Shown here piece after piece: positions 1 to 7,224 of a stretch of 22,291 bases of DNA. Made by a program: the position numbers and the translations under genes. Each line of letters opens with the position of its first letter. Position 1 is the first letter of the stretch. The notes under the pieces were generated by a model. It was given only the letters and a program-made list of their open reading frames with translations. It ran no database searches and was not told where the DNA came from. Location of the stretch: the NCBI GenBank assembly GCA_050733935.1, contig JBOHUC010000082.1, positions 1 to 22,291 of the forward strand, given 5' to 3'. This DNA comes from JBOHUC01 sp050733935 (GTDB taxonomy: Bacteria > Eisenbacteria > RBG-16-71-46 > DASYSL01).

Positions 1-97
1 AAGGGCGGCCGCCGCGACGGGTCACCTTCAACTTCGGCAGCAGGGGCTCGATCTTCTTCCACTGAGCATCGCTCAGCAGTACGTTCTTCCGGACCAT
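1..97 (-). CDS. IS5-family-like transposase, N-terminal fragment (runs off the left edge)
   Basis: The 32 visible residues begin MVRKNVLLSDAQWKKIEPLL and continue into a K/R/G-rich stretch ending GGRP. This is the typical N-terminus of IS5-family transposases (the DUF4096-type helix-turn-helix region that precedes the DDE catalytic domain). The ATG at 97-95 has a strong ribosome binding site, GGAGGAGGTGG, just upstream. The catalytic domain lies outside the window, so activity cannot be judged. The gene points away from the neighbouring MBL-fold gene, whose 3' end appears to have been replaced by the left end of this element. The family call rests only on the N-terminal motif. Confidence 0.85.
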   Translation of the reverse strand, partial: MVRKNVLLSDAQWKKIEPLLPKLKVTRRGGRP

Positions 98-181
98 CGA
101 CCACCTCCTCCGCAAGAGGCGGAAGGAGAATGGCCCCGTCGATCGCGGCGTGCAAGCGCAAAACGGGTTATGAAACCACTT
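1..181 (-). mobile_element. End of an IS5-like insertion sequence inserted into the MBL-fold gene
   Basis: The transposase start is separated by only about 80 nt from the point where the neighbouring MBL-fold protein loses similarity to its family, a normal distance from transposase start to IS tip. The tip probably lies near 170-182. The minus-strand sequence GTGGTTTCATAACCCG there is a plausible terminal inverted repeat, and a CTAG lies at 182-185, a plausible target site. The exact boundary and the target duplication cannot be confirmed without the other end. Confidence 0.55.
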
Positions 182-791
182 CTAGATACAGGTGAACGTC
201 GTTGTAAACAGCGTCGCCCGCCACCACTAAACCGATCGAGGGCACGTGCAGGCAGGTTGTTGCATCCGTGTCCGTGTGACCGAGCTCCACGACCCTCAGT
301 TCGCGCCCTTCCAGTTCGAACGCATCTCCCTTGAGTTCCTCGGCCATCACCAGGTTCTGGGGAATCTGACCAGGGAATGCCGCTCCCCAAGCCGCGAGCC
401 CCTGCGGTGACGCGTTTCCGTGCATTACCTGGATCGTGTTCGCTGTCGCCAACATCCTCGCGCCAGGGAACCGCTTGTGGAGTGTTCCGAGGCCGAACCA
501 ATGATCGGCGTGCCCATGCGTGATGTAGATGATCGTCAGGTTCTTGTTCTTGGACGCAACCCAGTCGGCAAGAGCGTTCGCCTGTCTATCTGTCATGAAC
601 GCGTCTACCAGGACCGCGTCACTCTTGCCGAAGATGAGGGTCGACGCCGACGCCTGGAAGAATGTCTCCTTGATACCTTCCGGCCGATCGGCCTGAGCGA
701 TTGGGAGGCCCGGAGTCACGAACACGTCCCACTGCAAGAGCTCCGACTGGGGGCCCTTCAAGCCATCGTTCTTGACTGTCGTTTGATTCAT
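168..791 (-). CDS. MBL-fold metallo-hydrolase, 3'-truncated by an IS element
   Basis: The 207-residue product has the metallo-beta-lactamase fold signature HGHADH at residues 92-97 (HxHxDH, metal binding), a second-site His in ELGHTDTD at H172, and the bridging Asp in VVAGDAVYND at D193. Family members of this type usually run to roughly 270-290 residues and carry a final metal-binding His, which is missing here. The protein stops four residues after the conserved region, within sequence that looks like the IS tip. Loss of the last motif probably abolishes or strongly lowers activity. The start is supported by AGGAGGAAG just upstream of the ATG at 791. It lies 16 nt after the small YciI-like gene and is the last gene of the operon. 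No signal peptide is seen, so it would be cytoplasmic. The substrate is unknown. Confidence 0.85.
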   Translation of the reverse strand: MNQTTVKNDGLKGPQSELLQWDVFVTPGLPIAQADRPEGIKETFFQASASTLIFGKSDAVLVDAFMTDRQANALADWVASKNKNLTIIYITHGHADHWFGLGTLHKRFPGARMLATANTIQVMHGNASPQGLAAWGAAFPGQIPQNLVMAEELKGDAFELEGRELRVVELGHTDTDATTCLHVPSIGLVVAGDAVYNDVHLYLEVVS

Positions 792-807
792 CGAGGAACT
801 TCCTCCT

Positions 808-1062
808 TCAGAGCTCGAGGACCTCTGTGAGCTCTGTGGTCATGAGGCCGAGCTGCGAGAACAGAAGTAGATCGACCCGTTCGCGAGCCTCCTCCATGCT
901 TCCCACGTTCCACACGAGGGCAACGCCCTTTCCATCGGCCCGGCGATATGCGTGCGCCACGATGCCCGCGGCCTTGTGGGCCTCGATGGTGGCCATCTCG
1001 GCGATTGCGTCCGGGCCGATCTTCGAGGGATCTGTAAACGTACCAATGGCGAGAACGAGCAC
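808..1062 (-). CDS. Small YciI / muconolactone-isomerase-like protein
   Basis: The 84-residue product (VLVLAIGTF... to ...TELTEVLEL) has the look of a ferredoxin-like dimeric alpha/beta barrel protein of the YciI or muconolactone-isomerase-like kind. It starts with a beta-strand, has a helix rich in E/A/K/H, a central ADGKGVALVWNV strand, a helix SMEEARERVDLL, and the common ending LxxLxTxELTEVLEL. I chose the GTG at 1062-1060 because a GAGG lies six nt upstream, overlapping the hydrolase stop codon; no ATG in this frame fits the family start. The 8-nt gap to the hydrolase gene implies translational coupling. Catalytic function is not evident. Such proteins often accompany hydrolases and SnoaL-like proteins in small catabolic or stress operons (family knowledge). 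Confidence 0.75.
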   Translation of the reverse strand: MLVLAIGTFTDPSKIGPDAIAEMATIEAHKAAGIVAHAYRRADGKGVALVWNVGSMEEARERVDLLLFSQLGLMTTELTEVLEL

Positions 1063-1070
1063 CCGGGGCC

Positions 1071-1937
1071 TCAGTAAGGAGCCAGATTCGAGTCCGAGTC
1101 CAGAAACGCACTCGCGTGACGCGTGAACGACTCGGGATACTGGAAGATCGAGCCGTGTCCCGCGTCGGGATAGGTCAGCAGCACGGCGTTCGGCAGGTTC
1201 TCCACCAGCCAATACGAGTTCCTGACGGCAATCATCGCGTCGGACGTGCCGTTCACCACGAGCGTCGGCTGACGGATGTCTCGCAAGTCCGCGAAGCGCT
1301 CACCGGTGTATCGGTCCCACTCCCGGAAGGACGCTATCTGTGCCTGCGCGACGTCGTGCTTCGACGGCGGATCGAGGTCTTCTCGGCGCTCCATGATGCG
1401 GCCAACGAACGCTTCGCCTGCCACCTGGCTCGCCTGCGAGGGCGTGAAGAAGATTTTCTGCAGCACCATGTATCCGCGGAGCGCGGGATCGGCCAGGTGC
1501 CTTGCGAGCGCCGGCTTCTCGAGGTCCATCACGTCCTCCCCACCACGCGGCGCGGTTCCGACGAGGATCATCTTGTGAACGAGCGAAGGTTGCTCTCGGG
1601 CGATGACCTGGGCGATCGCACCACCGAGCGAGAAGCCCAGAATGTCGCAACTCGCGAGCCCGAGACCGTCGAGGAAAGCCAGCACATGCTTCGCCATCCC
1701 CGCCATGGTGTCGGGAACCTCGCCCGATGAACGTCCGATGCCTGCGTTGTCGAACAGCAGGATCTCGCGTCCCGCGGCAAGCGGGTCGATCACGGCCGGG
1801 TCCCAGTTGTCCAGGGTGCCTGTGAAGTGCTGGAGGCAGATGAGCGGGTGAGCGTTCGCGCTCCCGATTCGACGATACGCGTACGTCTCGCCCCGCGCCT
1901 GGAGGAACTCCGTTATTGCACTGGTAGTCTTGAACAT
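1071..1937 (-). CDS. Alpha/beta-fold hydrolase
   Basis: The 288-residue protein has a complete alpha/beta hydrolase layout: strand and oxyanion region LICLQHFTG (about 32-40), LLFDNAGIGRS (60-70), nucleophile elbow GFSLGG with Ser103, acid LVVNGTSDAMI with Asp233, and DAGHGS with catalytic His261. A helical cap lies between about 130 and 215. Length and motifs match the family, so it appears intact. I start at the ATG at 1937 because MFKTTSAI... is the usual N-terminus; an in-frame ATG at 1982 would add 15 residues that look unrelated. There is no signal peptide. It lies 53 nt downstream of a broken SnoaL-like gene and 8 nt before the YciI-like gene. The substrate is not predictable; ester or C-C bond hydrolysis is likely from the fold. 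Confidence 0.9.
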   Translation of the reverse strand: MFKTTSAITEFLQARGETYAYRRIGSANAHPLICLQHFTGTLDNWDPAVIDPLAAGREILLFDNAGIGRSSGEVPDTMAGMAKHVLAFLDGLGLASCDILGFSLGGAIAQVIAREQPSLVHKMILVGTAPRGGEDVMDLEKPALARHLADPALRGYMVLQKIFFTPSQASQVAGEAFVGRIMERREDLDPPSKHDVAQAQIASFREWDRYTGERFADLRDIRQPTLVVNGTSDAMIAVRNSYWLVENLPNAVLLTYPDAGHGSIFQYPESFTRHASAFLDSDSNLAPY

Positions 1938-1990
1938 GTCTCGCCCCTGCTGACTAGAGGTGCCTGCGTCGATGGTGCGCATTGTCGCGT

Positions 1991-2244
1991 CTAACCTCTC
2001 GCGGTCGTGAGCATGCTGTTGCCATTCGCTGTCTGTGCGGCCGGCACCTCTTCCTGCGAAACGTCCCAATGCTCCACGATCTTGCCGTTGGCGACTCGGA
2101 AGATATCGACAGCGACCATGGGCTTGGGCCCCCATCCCACGTTGCGACCATGACGCTGGGGTTGCGATCGATGAAGACCTCCGTGATCCCCGCAAGAACC
2201 ATGGCTCTGTTGGCCTCGATGGCAACGTTCTTCTCAGCGCTCAT
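1991..2244 (-). pseudogene. SnoaL-like (NTF2-fold) polyketide-cyclase-family protein, frameshifted with an internal deletion
   Basis: The N-terminal part, from ATG at 2244, reads MSAEKNVAIEANRAMVLAGI and then TEVFIDRNPSV, a typical SnoaL-like start. After that the frame no longer encodes the family. In another minus-strand frame the C-terminal part is clear: HGRNVGWGPKPMVAVDIF, then RVANGKIVEHWDVSQEEVPA, ending at TAG (1991-1993). Intact relatives have about 50 residues between these two blocks (the HNP...GR..L region). The sequence goes from one block to the other around GTCATGGTC (near 2150-2160) with a change of frame. The span is 254 nt, not a multiple of three. Both halves are well conserved, so the lesion looks recent. 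The product would have been the first of the operon. Confidence 0.8.
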
Positions 2245-2294
2245 GCTGCACCTCGAAGTCGATGGGTCGAACGCGAGTCGGCTCGCCCGAAGCG

Positions 2295-2312
2295 CTGGAG
2301 CGATCGCTCCAG
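2295..2312. promoter_or_regulatory. Perfect 18-bp palindrome, candidate TetR-family operator
   Basis: CTGGAGCGATCGCTCCAG is its own reverse complement over all 18 bases. It lies in the 103-bp space between the divergent SnoaL-like/hydrolase operon and the TetR-type gene, where TetR regulators usually bind to control themselves and the divergent operon. That it is the operator is inferred from position and symmetry. Confidence 0.6.
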
Positions 2313-2316
2313 TATT

Positions 2317-2339
2317 TCTAGACCATTCGCTCTGGTAGA
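2317..2339. promoter_or_regulatory. Imperfect inverted repeat next to the TetR start, possible second operator
   Basis: TCTAGACCA (2317-2325) and TGGTAGA (2333-2339) form an imperfect dyad around a 7-bp centre. TAGACC-type half-sites are known for LmrA/YxaF-type TetR regulators, and the gene to the right belongs to that type. The symmetry is partial, so this is weaker than the palindrome at 2295-2312. Confidence 0.4.
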
Positions 2340-2347
2340 GTCAAGGG

Positions 2348-3016
2348 ATGTCGCGCGAACGTGATCGGGACTCTCGAGCAGCGCTCATCCACGCCATGGC
2401 GCAACTGCTCCGAGGACAGGGATATGCCGCCACGGGGCGCGCGGAGGTGCTCGCCCAGAGTGGCGTTTCCAATGGGTCGCTTTACCACCACTTCCCAGGA
2501 GGGATGGAGGAACTCGCGCAGGCGGCGCTGGAGGCGTCGGGGCACGTCGTCGCAGACGCTCTCCGCCGCGCATTGGATGGAGCGCCCAGCGCCGGCGTCG
2601 GCATTGGCCGGTTCCTCGACATCGCCCGAAAGCCCGTGGCAGGCGATGACTGCCCAGGCTGTCCCATTGCGCCGACCGCCCTCGAGTCGCCGATCATCAG
2701 CCCTCGGCTACGCGACGTCGCCGCCCGATGCTTCGCCGAATGGGAGGCCATTCTCGCGGCACGACTCCGACTCGACGGATGGCCCGACCGGGCGGCGATC
2801 GAGATGGCTTCGGCGGCGCTTGCCCTGGTCGAGGGGGCACTGCTCCTGGCGAGGGTGAGCCGACGAATGAGTCATCTTGATCACGCGAAGCGGGCCGCAC
2901 TCGTCTTTCTTGCCAAGCCACAGATGGAGGGTCCCCGCCGCCGTGGCGCCTTGCCCCCTCGCAGAACGCGACAAGCCCGAGGGGCGCCGAGTTCCTCGGG
3001 CCAGCGCGGTAAATGA
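2348..3016 (+). CDS. TetR/AcrR-family transcriptional repressor, LmrA/YxaF type
   Basis: The 222-residue protein has an N-terminal helix-turn-helix at about 28-52, with the recognition region VSNGSLYHHFPGG characteristic of TetR proteins. The C-terminal ligand domain carries DCPGCPIAPTALE (101-113), the signature of the LmrA/YxaF subgroup. AAGGG lies directly before the ATG, so the Shine-Dalgarno spacing is poor. The gene is divergent from the hydrolase operon and is expected to repress both itself and that operon until a small ligand binds. Family members usually end near residue 190-195. Here about 30 further Arg/Pro/Gly-rich residues follow (from about 192), which suggests a shifted or read-through end rather than a functional domain. 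Confidence 0.88.
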   Translation: MSRERDRDSRAALIHAMAQLLRGQGYAATGRAEVLAQSGVSNGSLYHHFPGGMEELAQAALEASGHVVADALRRALDGAPSAGVGIGRFLDIARKPVAGDDCPGCPIAPTALESPIISPRLRDVAARCFAEWEAILAARLRLDGWPDRAAIEMASAALALVEGALLLARVSRRMSHLDHAKRAALVFLAKPQMEGPRRRGALPPRRTRQARGAPSSSGQRGK

Positions 3017-3283
3017 CAGCGATTACTCGGCGGTCAGGGCTCATCGCCGCTCTTCGATGAGATGGGCCACGGCCTGGGGCTGCGAAACGTACAACGGCTC
3101 GTAGCGAAGGTGAACTGCTCCCCACACCATTGGAAGCGAGTTCAACCGGCCCGTCGGATCTACTTCTGCATCGCAGCGCGCCCTGCGACGGTCCCCGACG
3201 ACCACGCGAACTGGAAGTTGAATTCAGAGAGATTCTGCGGGCAATTCCATACCTGGGGCGACCCGGATTCCGTGTCCACTCTG
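3017..3283. other. Intergenic stretch between the two gene blocks; possible short coding remnant
   Basis: No complete gene is visible in these 267 nt. In the plus frame that continues past the TetR stop, 3062-3109 reads MGHGLGLRNVQRLVAK, which resembles the G2-box of a histidine-kinase ATPase domain, but nothing before or after supports a kinase. The array gene 3284-7186 ends into this region, and I see no GC-rich hairpin with a T-run to terminate it. Confidence 0.35.
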
Positions 3284-5098
3284 CTACCGAACGATCAGGA
3301 ACGTCCGGGTCATCCGTCCCTCGGGCGTCGAGAACGCCGCGTAGTACACGCCCGCCGGAACCGAGCGCGACGCCGCGTCGCGTCCGTCCCACGCGACCGA
3401 ATGCGCGCCGGCCTCGCGGTCGCCGCTTGCGATCGTGCGCACGCGCCGCCCGTCGACCGTGTAGATCGAGAGCTCGACCCGCGCCGGACGCGCGAGTGCA
3501 AACGACAGCGTGGCCGCACCCCGGGCGGGGTTCGGCGACACGGGCAAGAGAGCGGTCGCTGAAGGCAGCGCGTTCGCTTCGGGCGCGGGCGCATCGGAGC
3601 CGCCCGAAACACCCTCGAGTGCCACCGGAGCGTTCTTCGCATCGCGCGCCTTCGCGGCCGCGACCTGGAGCCCCGGATCGCCGTCGCGCAGCACGCGGAA
3701 CGTCACCACTCCGAGCTCGACGCGACCGATGAAGCCACGCTCGCGCACGCCGAGGAGCGCCGCGTCGATCGCCCCCGGACCCGGCGAGAGCGCAATGCCG
3801 CCCGCCCGCGCAACGTCCCGGCCCGCTTCGACCGAAACGGGAGCGAGCACGTACACATCCCATCCGAGCTTCGTCGCGAGACCCTGAATACGACCCGCGC
3901 CTTCGAGCACGAGGCGCGCCCGCACGAGCGAGCCCGGCTCGAGCCGCGCCCCTGGAACGAGCCGGCCGTCCGCGCCCTCCGCTTCGATCGCGAGCGCGTC
4001 CACGGCACCGGGCCCGCCCGCCACCACCGGGCCGCCCGTCGACGCACCGTCGTCCAAAACCGAAGGCGCTGACACCAGCTTGTAGTTGATCGAGTAGAGA
4101 ATGAGATCCTCGAAGTCGATCAAGTTGTCGGTCGTCGGCCGTCCGTTGACACTGAGATCGGTCGTCGGCCCGACGTCGATGCACTCGAGCGGATCGTTGA
4201 CCGGAAGCGCCACGCCGTAGCTCGACCCGAGGAGCGAGAGGTCCGCGGTATCCACGGCGTCGTTGCCGGCACAGGCGGTGAAACCGTCCGAAACGTCGCC
4301 CAGATGATAGTTGAGCGTGCCGTCCGTGAGCGCCGAAGCGGCCGAAACGTTGCCGCATCCGTCGGTCGTGAACGCCACGTAGTAGTAAAAGTCGCGCGCG
4401 CCCGTGCGATCCACGCCGCCCGGGGTCGTGACGCTCGTGAGCGCCCAGCCATCGCTCAACGCCGCCGCCGGAGTCGCCGGAACGAGCGGCACGGCGCCGC
4501 CGTTCTCGTCGTACTGCGGATACCCGCCGAATCCCTTCCGGTAGACGGCAACGGACGAGCCGCCTTCCTGCCCCGTCCAGTCCACGATGACGTCGGTCGT
4601 CCCGTTCGGCGGCTGCACGTTTCCTGTGAGCTGCTGCGAGGCCTCGGCCGTGACCGCGGGCGGGGCCGTGTTGTCGATGTCCACCTCGGCGATGAAGCCC
4701 GGGTTCGCGGGCACGGGACCGTTCGAGCAATCGCGTGCGGTCGCCGCGAACACCTTGATCGTGCCGCTCCCGCCCGGATCGGTGCTCGTCACGAGCAGGT
4801 TGAAGAGCGCAGCGCTTCCGGTCGCTCCGCACGGAACGCCGAGCGTCGCTTCGTCGATCACGTAGCGACTGCTGCCGAGGGCGGTGATGAGAAAGACCGG
4901 TGGATCGGCCCCGGTCGGCAGATAGCCGGCGGAGGTCGCCTGCGCGCCGCACAGGCTCAGGTTCGGGCTCAGCTCGACCCGCACGCTGTAGCCGCGAATT
5001 GGCGTCGGGTCGTCCCGGTGGAAGAACACGGGCACCGAGACGCACGGCGTCGCAGTCGAGATGCACGTGCCCGGCCCCGGTTCGGCCGCCAGGTAATC
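3284..5098 (-). repeat. Shared tail module, copy 1 (most divergent)
   Basis: This stretch encodes the cohesin-Fn3-dockerin-cohesin-FlgD tail of the 1300-residue protein. It keeps the phrases VYRKGFGGYPQYDENGG, LNYHLGDVSDG and RPTTDN but differs from the other three copies in most other positions. Confidence 0.7.
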
Positions 5099-7186
5099 GA
5101 ACGCCGTGATCGTGAGCGAGTACGGCGTGCTGCCCAGGCAGCCCGCATCGTCGGTCGTCGAGACCGTGAACGCGAACGTCCCCGGATTGCTCGGCGTTCC
5201 GAAGAGGACACCGCCCGCCGACAGGGAGAGCCCGGCCGGCAGCGTGCCGCTCGTCACCGAGAAATTGCCGTAAGGAGCAATGCCTCCGCCGCCATCGAGC
5301 GCCTGGCTGTACGGCGTCCCGAGGTTCCCATCCGGGAGCGTCGCGGGCGCGACCACGAACGGTTCGCACGGCTCGGCCAGCAGGAAGCGGCTGAAGCCGC
5401 CGAGGCTCAGCGCTTCGACGCTCGTCGCCGTCACCGTGCCGACGGGCGGAAGGCTCAGGATCGCTCCGTCGAGTTTTCCGACGACGAGATCGAGCGCACT
5501 GGCACCCGCGTCGAGCTCGGCCGGATCGTAGTGGAACACCGCACTTGCGTTCGTGAACGAGAGACCGGGCGCCTGAATGTCCCACGTGCGCGCGACCTTC
5601 CGGATCCGCCTGAGCCCCGTGCCGTTCGCCGGAAGCCCGAGCAGAGTCCACGGATCTCCTCCCGTCGAGGAGGCCACCATGATACCGCCGGTCGGATCGA
5701 CGACCGTCACACTCACGGGCGCCGCACGCACGGCGTCGCCCACGCGGAAGTCGTGAACCGCCGAGCCCAGCGCTCCGGGAATCGTTCGTAGGAGCGGCCC
5801 GTTCACCCAGCCCGGGCCGGTCAGGGTTGCCGCACTCCCGAGCGAAAGCGGCGAGGCGGGGAATGTCGTCGTCACGTTCCCGCCCGTGAGGCTCACGGCG
5901 CCGTCACTGTGGACGAGCGATCCGAGGACGACTCCGGCCGGGTTCGTGATCCGAAGGTCGCTTCCGCTCTCGAGCGTGAGCACGCCGTTGCTCGCAATCG
6001 TCTGCAGTCCCGAACCGTTCATGTCGAGCACGGCCACACCCGTTCCCGTGGGTGCGAGCTCGAGGAAGCCGTTCGACCCGACCGTGATGCTGCCGCGCAC
6101 GTCGAGCGTGCTCGTCGCGCTCGAGGGAATGAAATTGATGCCGCCGAACTGAACGCTCAGGTTGTCGACCACGGTCGGCGGCCCGGCGCCGAGGACGACG
6201 ACCGTCAAGCTTCCGAAATTGACTTCGAGGTCGCCGAACGTGCGTCCGGCGAGGCTGAAGCCGAAGTTCGTGAGCTGCCGAACCAGGCTTCCGGATTCGA
6301 ACGTCACTTTCGCCGCGGGCTGGACAAGACCGAACGGAGTCGCACCGGCCTTGTGCGTGTACGTCGAGCCCGATTCGAAGACCACGACATCCGGTGCACC
6401 TGACGCCGTGAACGCGTTCCCGATGAAGCCGGTCTCGACGGAGAGCGAGCCTCCCGACTTGAAGTGCACCGCGTCGGCATCGAGCGCGAACAGGCGATGG
6501 ATGTTCCCCTGGAAGATGACGCTCCCCGAGATCGCCGCCGTGGCACCGCTCTGGAGCACGATCGAAATCGACGGGAGCCCCGCGGTCGCGATCGAAAGCG
6601 TCGAGCCCGCCCCGATCGTGAAGTCGTCCCCCGGGCCGCCCGACGGCATGAGCCGCGGCGAGATCGACCAGGGCTGACCGCCGAAGTTGGTCGCGTTCGT
6701 CACGCTGCACGAGGTGTTGCTCGCGATCGCGGTCACCTCGTGGCTCGAGAGCGTCGTGTTCCCGAACAGGACATCGCCGAGCTCGAGCTCGGTCAGGAAC
6801 AGGGTCCCCGATCCGGTCACGGTCGCTCCCGCCTTCGAGATCGAACCCGTGCGCGGAACCGCCACGCCAGAGGTGAACGTCACCGACACGGCGTTCGTCA
6901 AGTGGAGCTGGCCGATCGTCTCGCGCGGCACGCTCGAGACGGACGCCGTCGCGGTCACCGACCCGTCGAAGACGAGGATGTCGTCGGTCGCCGGTGTCGT
7001 GCGGGCGGGACTCCAGCTCGCGGGCGCGGTCCACGCCCCGGACGAGACGTCCCAGATGTAGGTCGCGGCTGCGTCTGCGCGGGCTGCAGAGCCGACAAGG
7101 CCCGCGAAGCTCGCGAGGATCACGGCGAAGGCCGCGCGCCGGGGGACGATCGCGCCGGGGAGTCGAGTCGACGGCCGATCCATCAT
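3284..7186 (-). CDS. Large secreted beta-solenoid protein with He_PIG, cohesin-like and dockerin-like modules and a FlgD-like sorting tail
   Basis: The 1300-residue protein has a signal peptide (1 to about 41, with ASFAGLVGSAARADA before the cleavage site). A W-rich entry segment (YIWDVSSGAWTAPASW, about 43-58) is followed by a Gly/Ser/Thr-rich beta-solenoid to about 455. A beta-sandwich (GWVNGPLLRTIPGALGS) spans about 458-604, then a He_PIG-type Ig domain about 606-696 (LPDGNLGTPYSQAL, GTLPAGLSLS, GTPSNPGTFAFTV). The shared tail follows: Cys-rich cohesin-like about 697-838, Fn3-like about 840-956, dockerin-like about 957-1036 (LNYHLGDVSDG; RPTTDNLIDFEDLILYSINY), cohesin-like 2 about 1061-1181, FlgD-like about 1212-1300 with VPAGVYYAAF and ending LIVR. 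AGGAG lies 10 nt before the first of two adjacent ATGs. It is the last gene of a three-gene unit. A surface or extracellular structural or adhesive role is inferred; no catalytic domain is seen. Confidence 0.85.
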   Translation of the reverse strand: MMDRPSTRLPGAIVPRRAAFAVILASFAGLVGSAARADAAATYIWDVSSGAWTAPASWSPARTTPATDDILVFDGSVTATASVSSVPRETIGQLHLTNAVSVTFTSGVAVPRTGSISKAGATVTGSGTLFLTELELGDVLFGNTTLSSHEVTAIASNTSCSVTNATNFGGQPWSISPRLMPSGGPGDDFTIGAGSTLSIATAGLPSISIVLQSGATAAISGSVIFQGNIHRLFALDADAVHFKSGGSLSVETGFIGNAFTASGAPDVVVFESGSTYTHKAGATPFGLVQPAAKVTFESGSLVRQLTNFGFSLAGRTFGDLEVNFGSLTVVVLGAGPPTVVDNLSVQFGGINFIPSSATSTLDVRGSITVGSNGFLELAPTGTGVAVLDMNGSGLQTIASNGVLTLESGSDLRITNPAGVVLGSLVHSDGAVSLTGGNVTTTFPASPLSLGSAATLTGPGWVNGPLLRTIPGALGSAVHDFRVGDAVRAAPVSVTVVDPTGGIMVASSTGGDPWTLLGLPANGTGLRRIRKVARTWDIQAPGLSFTNASAVFHYDPAELDAGASALDLVVGKLDGAILSLPPVGTVTATSVEALSLGGFSRFLLAEPCEPFVVAPATLPDGNLGTPYSQALDGGGGIAPYGNFSVTSGTLPAGLSLSAGGVLFGTPSNPGTFAFTVSTTDDAGCLGSTPYSLTITAFDYLAAEPGPGTCISTATPCVSVPVFFHRDDPTPIRGYSVRVELSPNLSLCGAQATSAGYLPTGADPPVFLITALGSSRYVIDEATLGVPCGATGSAALFNLLVTSTDPGGSGTIKVFAATARDCSNGPVPANPGFIAEVDIDNTAPPAVTAEASQQLTGNVQPPNGTTDVIVDWTGQEGGSSVAVYRKGFGGYPQYDENGGAVPLVPATPAAALSDGWALTSVTTPGGVDRTGARDFYYYVAFTTDGCGNVSAASALTDGTLNYHLGDVSDGFTACAGNDAVDTADLSLLGSSYGVALPVNDPLECIDVGPTTDLSVNGRPTTDNLIDFEDLILYSINYKLVSAPSVLDDGASTGGPVVAGGPGAVDALAIEAEGADGRLVPGARLEPGSLVRARLVLEGAGRIQGLATKLGWDVYVLAPVSVEAGRDVARAGGIALSPGPGAIDAALLGVRERGFIGRVELGVVTFRVLRDGDPGLQVAAAKARDAKNAPVALEGVSGGSDAPAPEANALPSATALLPVSPNPARGAATLSFALARPARVELSIYTVDGRRVRTIASGDREAGAHSVAWDGRDAASRSVPAGVYYAAFSTPEGRMTRTFLIVR

Positions 7187-7224
7187 GGCGACGAATCTCC
7201 TGAGAGTGCGTTACCGATCGAGCT

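Noticed and set aside
2697..5651. Long minus-strand open frame of 984 codons overlapping the TetR gene and the 1300-residue gene
   Set aside because: It is very rich in Arg and has no recognisable domain. It runs in another frame of the 1300-residue gene, whose domains are clear. Long shadow frames are expected at this GC content.
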